The notes under the pieces: generated by a model
The model's input: the letters and a program-made list of their open reading frames with translations, nothing else
What the model was told of the DNA's origin: nothing
Databases searched by the model: none
Shown here: in pieces, positions 1 to 5,852 of the stretch
How positions within the stretch are numbered: position 1 is the first letter of the stretch
Layout: every line of letters starts with the position of its first letter
Source of the DNA: Eubacterium sp.
GTDB lineage: Bacteria > Bacillota > Clostridia > Oscillospirales > Acutalibacteraceae
Assembly: GCA_017543725.1 (NCBI GenBank)
Contig: JAFYFO010000342.1
Coordinates: 1 to 5,852, forward strand
Length of the DNA stretch: 5,852 nucleotides
Direction: 5' to 3'
Program-made: the position numbers and the translations under genes

Positions 1-576
1 ACAAATGCGATTTATGAATATATCCACGGCTACCGCAGCAGCGATAACCGCTATTTCTACGGCGAGGGATATAACTATCAGGACCGCTGGTATCTCGGAA
101 AAAGCGTTCCGACTCTTGAGGCGGTTCGCGGAAAATGCGTTTTGTTCAACCGCTTCGACCAGAATATTGCGGGCGAAGGCTCCCAGGGCGTTTGGGTTGA
201 TGAAAACGAATCGGGACAGAAAATAAAATATAACGAAATGACGGGCGATTTTGCCGAGCCTTATTATCAGAATATATACAGCAACAACACGGGTATCGGC
301 ACCGCGCATATTCAGGACTTCTATAAGTGGAACACGGGGCAGAAAATAACCGCAACCCAGTATATGCTCTCCCTCGGTCACTACCGCGGAGAATATTATA
401 TCAACTATTCATCAACCGTTTCGGATTCAACAATTCCGAATCCGCAGGATTTATCAAAGAAAATAAATCCCTCGTATTTCTCATTCAACTATGAAAAAAC
501 AAAGCCTTCGGGCATCTTTTGTATGGATTTCGCAACAAGCGACCTTGCAAGAAAAATTATTGAAAACAACGAGGGC
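1..576 (+). other. PI-specific phospholipase C X domain, C-terminal half
   Basis: Residues 1-192 match the second half of the secreted bacterial PI-PLC fold (Bacillus cereus type), which cleaves phosphatidylinositol, and often GPI anchors, to diacylglycerol and inositol 1,2-cyclic phosphate. Recalling the B. cereus sequence, several blocks line up: VRGKCVLFNRF (42-52) with ARGKIVLLKRY, IQDFYKW (104-110) with VQDKYKV, YINYSS (133-138) with YINFTS, INP (155-157) with INP, and GIFCMDF (171-177) with GWVIQDY. This places R51 at the position of Arg163, D106 and Y108 at Asp198 and Tyr200 (inositol contacts), W65 tentatively at Trp178, and D176 at Asp274, the partner of the catalytic His32. The catalytic His32 and His82 and the Arg69 region lie upstream of the window, so activity and calcium dependence cannot be judged. 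The domain ends near IIENN (186-190) and passes almost directly into the LRR domain. Confidence 0.88.
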
Positions 577-3500
577 GTTTGCACCGTTGTTGAAGGCTCG
601 GACGGCGATATTTATTACACTTTAAACAGGAAAAAAGGCGAACTTCGCATCAGCGGAACGGGCGCTATGAATAACTATGCCTTTACAAACGCAAGAGGCA
701 TTAACGGCGCAGGCTCAACCGCTCCCTGGGGCGACCAGAACAAAAACGCAGTTTTCGACGGTCAGTATAACTCCGATTTGATAACGAGCGTTGTTATTGA
801 AGAGGGAATAACCTCTATCGGAAACTATGCTTTCTACGGATTCGACCATTTAACAAGCGTGACTATTCCGAGTTCGGTTAAGAGCATCGGCGAGGGTGCG
901 TTCACAAAATGCGCAGCACTCAGCGAATTTGATATCAGCGAGAAATATATAACCTCAATCGGAAACTATGCTTTCAAGGATTGCACCTCGCTTTCATCTT
1001 TCAAAACTTCCGGGAGAGTTACTTCAATCGGAACGGACGCTTTTGCAAACTGCTCCTCGCTGACAATGCGCGGAGCGGCAGGCATTTATTCCCAGACCTA
1101 TGCAAACAAAAATAATATAACATACGCAACCGCAGGTGAATATAATTCCGATATAAACTGGTTTGTTTCAAAAGCGGCATACTATGAGCCGTTTACGGAA
1201 AATGTCGGCGGAACACCTGTTACCAACAGAGTCGACAACAACAGGTCTGTTGAATGGGTAGCAGCGGAAACCCAGGGCAATACCGAGAGAAAGGGCGTTG
1301 TTCATTTTCCGTACTGCTTGGGCAGTGCACAGAATTATGTTAACACGGGAAAGAGCGCTCTCGGCGGTGTTTCTGCGAAAAACGGTGTTACAATAAGTTA
1401 TTTCAGAGCGATTAACGGTAATTTCTGGGGAGCGGGCACCTGCGTTACACTTGCGAAGGATTCAAACAATTACTTAGCCGTTAACGATAACGGAAGTTTT
1501 GTTTATAAGAGAAACGGAAATACGCTTATCAACTGTACTTCGAGCATTTTTACAAGAACGGGTAATCCCGAGGACACTCATAAATGGGAGTATTTTACTT
1601 ATTCAATAGCCGATGATACGGTTAAATTTTACCTTAACGGTGAATTTATACATCAGGCTTCGGGCGTTTCGGGACTTGTTGATTTCCTTGAAAGCGAAAG
1701 CACTCTTGTTTATCCCGGCTCGCGCTACGGAAACGGCACCTGCACGCTTGAACTTGATGAAATATCGGTTCTTCCCGTTGCTGTTAACGATGTTGAAGCC
1801 GCGGCGATGTTTGCAACATATACAGCACCGATTATCTATGAAAGCGACCAACGCCCCGCGGACGCAGATGTCAGAATATATGCCTCAAACGGCTATGAAA
1901 ATGTTATCTACACCCACGGCGAAAACAAAGTTGAAACCTTCCCGCTTTCACTTGCGGCGGATTATATGTTCAAGGGCGATGAAATTGCCGACGGCGATAA
2001 CGACGACGCTTATATTTCTTCAACAACCGCGGCAGGAACGGAAAATGAATTACACACAACAATTTCCATGAACAGCAAGTATTCTGTTTGGCTGAACGCC
2101 GCTTACGATAACTACGGAAACTCCTTCCCCCTGGACGAGATTTCAAACACAAACGGAAGAAAAACCTTTAAAATAACAGGAAATCTTTCATACGGATATG
2201 CCGACGGAAGCGACGATGATATTCAACTTAAAATGTATCTTTCGGACGGCAATAATCTTGTTAACGAAACAAAATATGTTCATATAACCCAGCATCCTGT
2301 TTCGGCGCACGCAATGTCGGGTATTCATAAAGACAGCCCGACAAGGGATATCAGCATTATCTTCAGGGCAAACGGCTCAACCGGCGTTTCAACAAACGCT
2401 TTCGGCGGAAACTATGTTTTTGTTCATTCACCTGTTTGTGTAGGAAATGCATGGAGATTTGCAAACAACACAAATGCCGATAATTATATGGTTATGGGCG
2501 ACAGAAAAATGGGCGATGATGTAACGGATACCTCGGGATATTCCGCAAACACTTCGGGCGGCGCTGATATAGTTAATGCCGGCGCATATGAACAAAGGCA
2601 GGATAATTCGGGAACGGTTTACACTCAGGGAACAATCGCTAACTACTATATTGATAAATCCGTTCTTAAAGCAAACAAAACAGTTGGCGGAGTTCATCTC
2701 GACAGCGACGGAAACACCTATCATATGAACTCGGTTATAACCCGCCTTGGCGCATATTCAACAGGAATAACCAATTTCTGGTGGCGCAACTGCTGGGTTT
2801 ACGGTCAGGACGGTCTCGGATGGAATTTAACCAATGATAACGCCGTTGCTGAAAGCATCGGCGAGGTTTCACAGGCGAATGTTAACGGAGAATATGTTTT
2901 TGCATACAATGAGCCGACAATAACCGGTTATCTCGACAGGGGCAGTTCAACATATGCAACCCAGTTCAGCGTTGGTATCAATCATTCTTCCGATGAATAC
3001 TGCGCGCAGGCAAGAGTTGACTATGATATGCATATCTGCGATAAGTCGATTCTGAGAAATCTTGTTGAAACCTATGAGGCAGAGGGAATAACCGGCGCAT
3101 GGACTTCAACAGAGGAATGGGAAGCGTATCAGAAAGCGCTTGAAGAGGCGTATAAAATCCTCAACGATTATAAGGATTTAACTGAGCCGGGAACAAACAG
3201 CGATGTTTATAAAAATCTTGTTGCGGCGCACAGTGCGTTTTCCGTTGACAAAACAAAATATGAAACGGCAAGAAACTATGTTGTTTCAAATCTTTCTGCT
3301 GAAAAACTCTATGAGAAAAACACTCTTGAAAGAGTTTTCGATTTTATGCACACCGAACTGCATAATCAGGAAAGTTACGATATCCACGCAGGCAAGATTT
3401 ATTTCAATCTGCGCTTTGTTGAAGAACTTGAACTCGGAAACAGCATAACAAGAGTTGAAGCCGCGGCTTCTTCAAAAACCGATCCCGTTCAGTTTGATTT

Positions 3501-5852
3501 GGATGCAATTGAAGATATCAAATCGGATTTCTATGATAATGCAACTATCAGCGAAACTGTCGGCGGAACTAAGCACACATATTATTGCTATTATTCGCAG
3601 GATTCATATAACTCCCTTGTTGATAAAACAATCAGCGACATCAACAGCGCTTATATGCACTACAGCATTAAAACCGATTCGGGAAATGTTGTTAAAGAAA
3701 GCGAAAACCCCTTTGCGGGCAAGGATTTATCGGGCGGATTCACAATCAGTTTTTCAAAATACTGCGCGTATGATGAAGGCTGGAACACTTCGCTGATTAA
3801 TTTCTCAACGGGCAATCAGAGCGATAACCGCTATTTCATAATTATGGCAAACGGCGTTGTTCTCTTTAACGACGGCAACGGCGGCGCAGGCGGTAATAAC
3901 GGCTGCTATTTCGATGTAACCGATAATTCAAAAACAAATTCAACCGGCGGCGCATGGCACGATATCGACCTTGTTTTCTATAAGGAAAACAACGGCAATC
4001 ATATGCTTGCATATTATATTGATAACGCTCTTGCTCAGAGATTCAACCTGAGCGCTCTTGCTGCGGCGGGCTATCCAAACGGCGTTTCATCGGGGAACGA
4101 CGGAATATTCTCCTTTATTTCAAGCAGCGATATAAAACTATTCTACGGCGCTTCGTTCACCGTTTACGGAACAATGGGCGGAACGAGCGAATGTTATCTT
4201 GATAAGGTTGATTATTTCACCTCGCCGATATTCCCGATTGAAAACAGCGTTTCAAATGATTTACTCTATTCAAACGATTTCACTTCCTCCCTCGGCGGTG
4301 AAGCGGTAACCGGAAATGCTGACGGAAGCAGCGTTCATCTGGACACAACGAATAACGACGGCAGAACAAACACCGCGTATCTCCCATGGAGCCGCGGCGC
4401 GTCGTCAAATTATATTTCAACAAATGTTTCACCGTTTGCCGGAAAAGATACTTCAAACGGTTATTCAATCAGTTTCTATCAGAGAATAAACGGAAATTAT
4501 TGGGACAACACCGAGTCGATAACCCTTGTTCAGGGCGACACAGGTCAGTGCAAGTATTTCACAATAGGAACGGACGGCTGGATTCGCTTTAATAACGGAA
4601 ACGGCGGAAGCGACGCTTCACTTTCTTCGGCAAAACTCTATTTCGACTACACAACCAACTGCGATTCAGTTGAAAAACAAACCTGGCAGTTAATAACGCT
4701 GTCCGTTATAGACGATTATCATTTCAGATACTATGTCAACGGCAATCTTGCCGCAAATATTGAGGTTGCGGGAACGGATGAGTACAGAGCAAACGGCGGA
4801 CTTCTGGGCTTCCTTTCAAGCGCGGAAACAAAACTTTATTTCGGCTCGTACACTCCGTATTGGCAGACCTGCACTCTTTCGCTTGACAATGTTAAATGCT
4901 TCTCGCATGCGCTTTCGGACAGCGAGGCAAGAGCGCTTTATAAAAGCGAAACGAATAGTGCTGCTTCTCCGATTTATTCAAACAGTTTTGCTCAGGATAT
5001 TCCCGAAGTTATAAGCGGCGCGGCAAAATGGGAGGCAACTTATGACGGAAGAAGCGGGCTTCTCCACATTATGAGCGACTCTGCCGACGGCGATGTTGAT
5101 ATTTATGTTGACGGCGCGCTTGCTTCCGATACTTCAAATATCAGATACGGCTCAAGCGTTAAAGCCGTTTACAGCGGAACTTCAACTCCGTATGGCTGGG
5201 ACAGTGAGATTACCAATTCGTCGGGCAAAACAAATGTTTCCTTCAACGGCGAGGAATACACTTTCACCTTAACAGGAAACACCAAACTGAAATATTTTGC
5301 AACCGATGAAATAGTTGATTTATCAAAACTCAGCGCCGCATATGAAAATGCAAACAGTATTCTTCTTTCCCTTGACGGAAAAAATGCGCTTTATACGAAT
5401 TCGTCGCTTTCGGAGTTAACTTCGAGCATCAATTCAACCGTCAGGGAATATCTGAGTGCGGATTACAGAACAAAGGCAAGATATCCGCTTTCTGTTGAAA
5501 CGGCGGCAAACGCGCTTGCCGATGATATAAACAGCGCGGTTGAGGGATTGACCGAGCCCGAGGAAAATATCGACCTTTCGGTTTATCAGAAACTTATTTC
5601 AACCGTTGAAAAAGCCGACAGCGATATTTATGAATTTGAAGAGGGCTTTAAGGAAAGAATGGAGCGAACAGCCAAAGTTCTTGAAGGAAACAGCGTTTCA
5701 TACGAGAGCATAAGCGGCGAAGAATCTTCAATAAAATCAATCGCGGCAGATGCAAAATCTATATTTCGTGCTAAAAAAGATAGATGGGTTAATAAGGAAA
5801 TGTCTGAATTTATAGATGATATATGGAATGAATATGCAGATGAATTAAATAT
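1..5852 (+). CDS. Giant multidomain extracellular protein, PI-PLC / BspA-LRR / LamG / FIVAR (partial, open at both ends)
   Basis: Frame 1 runs through all 1950 codons without a stop, and codon choice is uniform (GTT, GGC, GAA, AAC, AGA/CGC) until the last 95 bases. Neither the start nor the stop is in the window, so the protein exceeds 1950 residues. Order of modules: C-terminal half of a PI-specific phospholipase C X domain (1-192), BspA-type LRR (200-379), LamG-like 1 (383-596), unassigned beta-rich region (600-1010), FIVAR-like helical segment (1011-1220), LamG-like 2 and 3 (1221-1650), InlB-B-like module (1675-1769), two FIVAR-like segments (1770-1950). No transmembrane segment, LPXTG motif, dockerin or S-layer module is visible. 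From family knowledge such modules occur in secreted or wall-attached proteins of gut Clostridia. By inference it is a surface enzyme-adhesin acting on eukaryotic phosphoinositide or GPI-anchored material. The single frame and the modules are seen directly; the function is inferred, and a catalytically dead, purely adhesive protein remains possible because the histidine half of the active site is out of view. Confidence 0.96.
598..1137 (+). other. BspA-type leucine-rich repeat domain (LRR_5) with N-terminal cap
   Basis: Residues 200-379. A cap of the usual BspA kind comes first: GELRISGTGAM (213-223) followed about 17 residues later by APWGD (241-245). Four 23-24 residue repeats then begin at L260, L284, L307 and L331, each with the core SIGxxAFxxCxxL, and a degenerate closing repeat starts at L354 and contains the typical QTYANKNNITYA ending. 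BspA-like LRRs are known from Tannerella, Treponema, Trichomonas and many gut Bacillota, where they bind host matrix proteins or other cells. Here the domain directly follows the lipase, so it probably positions the enzyme on a target surface. The domain is short (four clear repeats) but has both ends, so it looks complete. Confidence 0.93.
778..1128 (+). repeat. LRR_5 repeat array, four clear units plus a terminal unit
   Basis: Units start at nt 778, 850, 919, 991 and 1060 (lengths 24, 23, 24, 23 and about 23 codons). Units 1 and 3 share a 27-nt stretch coding ITSIGNYAF (nt 808-834 and 949-975) that differs at one third-codon base only, 141 bp apart. That distance equals exactly two repeat units. 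Similarity falls away outside this stretch. Confidence 0.9.
1147..1788 (+). other. LamG / concanavalin A-like module 1
   Basis: Residues 383-596. A beta-sandwich of the LamG_3 kind is indicated by a strand block NGVTISYFRAINGNFW (461-476), a middle block with NYLAVNDNG (490-498), a paired-strand block KWEYFTYSIADDTVKFYLNGEFI (first half 528-540, second half 541-550), then GLVDFLESESTLVYPGS (558-574) and a closing strand CTLELDEISVL (581-591). The same blocks recur in the two later LamG modules. VKFYLNGEFI is the characteristic 'strand, Asn-Gly turn, strand' hairpin of this fold. Such modules usually bind carbohydrate or protein and lack catalytic residues. The first 60 residues of the module, including NVGGTPVTNRVDNN (401-414), are poorly resolved and the start is approximate. 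Confidence 0.75.
1798..3030 (+). other. Unassigned beta-rich extracellular region of about 410 residues
   Basis: Residues 600-1010 do not match a family I can name with confidence. The region is rich in Asn, Ser, Thr, Gly and aromatic residues, with alternating strand-like segments and no long helix. An acidic stretch GDEIADGDNDD (659-669) and another at DGSDDD (735-740) could bind calcium but do not follow the dockerin or EF-hand pattern. An aromatic cluster lies at NFWWRNCWVYGQDGLGW (925-941). Its end, about VDYDMHICDKSILRNLV (1006-1022), flows straight into the first FIVAR-like segment. I have the impression that the run 'beta block, xxKSxLRxLV, FIVAR' recurs in other large clostridial surface proteins, which would make it a recurring uncharacterised module, but this is from memory and not verified. 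It probably holds two or more beta domains; a boundary near residue 700-780 is a guess. Confidence 0.5.
3031..3660 (+). other. FIVAR-like helical segment 1
   Basis: Residues 1011-1220. The clearest part is WTSTEEWEAYQKALEEAYKI (1034-1053), which fits the FIVAR pattern of a Thr-Ser-Trp entry followed by AL..A..VL, then a second helix SDVYKNLVAAHSAF (1067-1080). Further amphipathic helices follow at 1084-1118 and 1130-1146, and a last one at SYNSLVDKTISDINSAYMHY (1202-1221), separated by a stretch with YYCYYSQ (1194-1200). FIVAR modules are short three-helix bundles that act as rod-like spacers or adhesive units in wall proteins of Gram-positive bacteria. Only the first bundle is convincing; the remainder is helical by eye and may be one or two degenerate copies. 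It separates the first LamG plus unknown beta region from the LamG 2-3 pair. Confidence 0.6.
3661..4248 (+). other. LamG / concanavalin A-like module 2
   Basis: Residues 1221-1416. Signature blocks in order: FAGKDLSGGFTISF (1238-1251), RYFIIMANGVVLFNDGNGG (1277-1295), WHDIDLVFYKENNGNHMLAY (1319-1338) with YYIDNALAQRF (1338-1348) as the Asn-containing hairpin, GIFSFISSSDIKLFYGA (1368-1384) and CYLDKVDYF (1398-1406). From residue 1238 to 1295 it aligns without gaps to module 3 at an offset of 241 residues, with 24 identities in 58 positions by hand count, so the two arose by tandem duplication. Likely a carbohydrate- or protein-binding beta-sandwich; no glycosidase catalytic motif is seen. Confidence 0.75.
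4258..4950 (+). other. LamG / concanavalin A-like module 3 (best preserved)
   Basis: Residues 1420-1650. It opens with LLYSNDFTSSLGG (1421-1433), a typical LamG_3 first strand, and closes with LDNVKCFSHALSDSEARALY (1628-1647), matching the family ending 'v..y.raLs..Ei..LY'. Between these are FAGKDTSNGYSISFYQRING (1479-1498), KYFTIGTDGWIRFNNGNGG (1518-1536), WQLITLSVIDDYHFRYYVNG (1562-1581), GLLGFLSSAETKLYFGS (1600-1616) and CTLSLDNVKCF (1624-1634). It is the clearest of the three LamG units, and the reference for recognising the other two. Ligand unknown. Confidence 0.85.
5023..5307 (+). other. Small beta module resembling an InlB B-repeat / Bact_rpt domain
   Basis: Residues 1675-1769. The layout is 'DVDIYVDGALA' (1698-1708), then RYGSSVKAVYSG (1715-1726), a Gly-Trp in YGWDSEI (1730-1736), and a final strand EEYTFTLTGNTKLKYF (1751-1766). 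This follows the InlB B-repeat or 'bacterial repeat' plan of 'v.vyvdG...YGs.v.l.a.....GW......Y.f.l.gnt.l.a.F'. Such domains are ubiquitin-like-fold linkers or adhesive units of surface proteins. The assignment rests on motif order only; the module is somewhat long for the family. Confidence 0.6.
5308..5559 (+). other. FIVAR-like helical segment 2
   Basis: Residues 1770-1853. Helix one starts at LSKLSAAYENANSILL (1774-1789), the tripeptide YTN (1798-1800) sits where FIVAR copies carry 'YT..S', helix two is SLSELTSSINSTVREYLSA (1802-1820), and helix three is ETAANALADDINSAVEGL (1833-1850), which fits the usual FIVAR ending 'A...L..AI..L'. The order is complete. It follows the InlB-like module with no linker, as is common for such stalks. 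Confidence 0.7.
5560..5852 (+). other. FIVAR-like helical segment 3 (runs off the window)
   Basis: Residues 1854-1950. VYQKLISTVEKADSDIYEFE (1861-1880), GFKERMERTAKVLEG (1882-1896) and SIKSIAADAKSI (1910-1921) give a third three-helix unit of FIVAR length. The Lys-, Glu- and Trp-containing tail 1921-1950 (with RWVNKEMSEFIDDIWNEY at 1928-1945) lies beyond a normal FIVAR copy and is coded by much more AT-rich DNA. That part may be a different module, or sequence joined on by misassembly. The reading frame remains open to the last base. Confidence 0.5.
5758..5852. other. Abrupt AT-rich segment at the window end
   Basis: G+C counted by hand is 23 of 92 bases (25%) for nt 5761-5852 against 52 of 120 (43%) for nt 5641-5760. 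Synonymous choice also shifts: TTT, CGT, GCT, AAT, GAT, ATA and TTA dominate, with almost no codons ending in C. The frame is not broken. Confidence 0.8.

Noticed and set aside
5..7. ATG at nt 5 as a start codon
   Set aside because: It is out of frame with the long coding frame and opens a 73-codon shadow only; the PI-PLC domain is already in progress in frame 1 at base 1, so the true start is upstream.
1975..2010. Possible dockerin or EF-hand calcium loop, residues GDEIADGDNDD
   Set aside because: Acidic and Gly/Asn rich, but the D-x-D-x-D-G spacing with the hydrophobic and helix positions of a dockerin or EF-hand is not met, and there is no second copy nearby.
1613..2071. 152-codon ORF on the + strand in frame 2
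   Set aside because: It overlaps the LamG 1 and unknown region of the continuous frame 1 coding sequence, and its translation is rich in Arg, Met and Leu with no domain. It is a codon-bias shadow.
2428..2724. 98-codon ORF on the - strand
   Set aside because: Antisense to a continuous, domain-bearing frame, with no recognisable motif or convincing ribosome binding site; composition fits a reverse-complement shadow.
3203..3796. Two neighbouring + strand ORFs in frame 2 (81 and 113 codons)
   Set aside because: Both overlap frame 1 where FIVAR-like and LamG 2 modules are legible; the products look like frame-shifted translation and resemble nothing known.
40..3837. Exact 18-bp repeat coding SDNRYF at nt 40-57 and 3820-3837
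   Set aside because: The two copies lie in unrelated modules (PI-PLC and LamG 2) and similarity stops at both edges. Shared codon preference for the same short peptide is the simplest explanation.
1..5852. RNA genes, CRISPR arrays, insertion sequences, promoters or terminators
   Set aside because: The whole window is coding in one frame, with no intergenic space, no spaced direct repeats of CRISPR type, and no terminal inverted repeats that I could see.

Overview
The window lies entirely inside one gene. Read in frame 1 on the + strand, the sequence stays open from the first base to the last: 1950 complete codons (nt 1-5850) plus two bases of the next, with no stop. Neither the start codon nor the stop codon is present, so the signal peptide, ribosome binding site, promoter, cell-wall anchor and terminator all lie outside. 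All other ORFs of 60-150 codons in other frames or on the - strand are shadows of this frame.

The protein is a very large modular surface or secreted protein. From the N-terminal side it contains: the C-terminal half of a bacterial phosphatidylinositol-specific phospholipase C (PI-PLC) X domain (residues about 1-192); a BspA-type leucine-rich repeat domain (about 200-379); a laminin-G/concanavalin-A-like module (about 383-596); a long beta-rich stretch I cannot name (about 600-1010); a helical FIVAR-like segment (about 1011-1220); two tandem LamG-like modules that look like diverged duplicates (about 1221-1416 and 1420-1650); a small InlB-B-repeat-like beta module (about 1675-1769); and two further FIVAR-like helical segments running to the window end (about 1770-1950). 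Residue numbers here count from the first codon of the window, not from the true N-terminus.

The likely source is an uncultured, probably gut-associated, anaerobic member of the Bacillota (Clostridia). This is inferred from the architecture (BspA LRRs, LamG and FIVAR modules in one giant extracellular protein), a G+C content in the low 40s by spot counts, and codon choice mixing AGA with CGC and favouring GTT, GGC, GAA and AAC. I cannot name the genus.

Read as a whole, the architecture suggests a cell-surface or secreted enzyme: a PI-PLC head that could cleave phosphatidylinositol or GPI anchors of eukaryotic cells, carried on a long stalk of LRR and lectin-like modules that could bind host, dietary or protist surfaces, with helical FIVAR segments as spacers. 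The half of the active site that can be seen is intact at the expected positions; the two catalytic histidines lie upstream and cannot be judged. The other notable point is an abrupt fall in G+C, from about 43% to 25%, in the last 92-95 bases. It is either a real compositional boundary at a module edge or an assembly artefact at the contig end.
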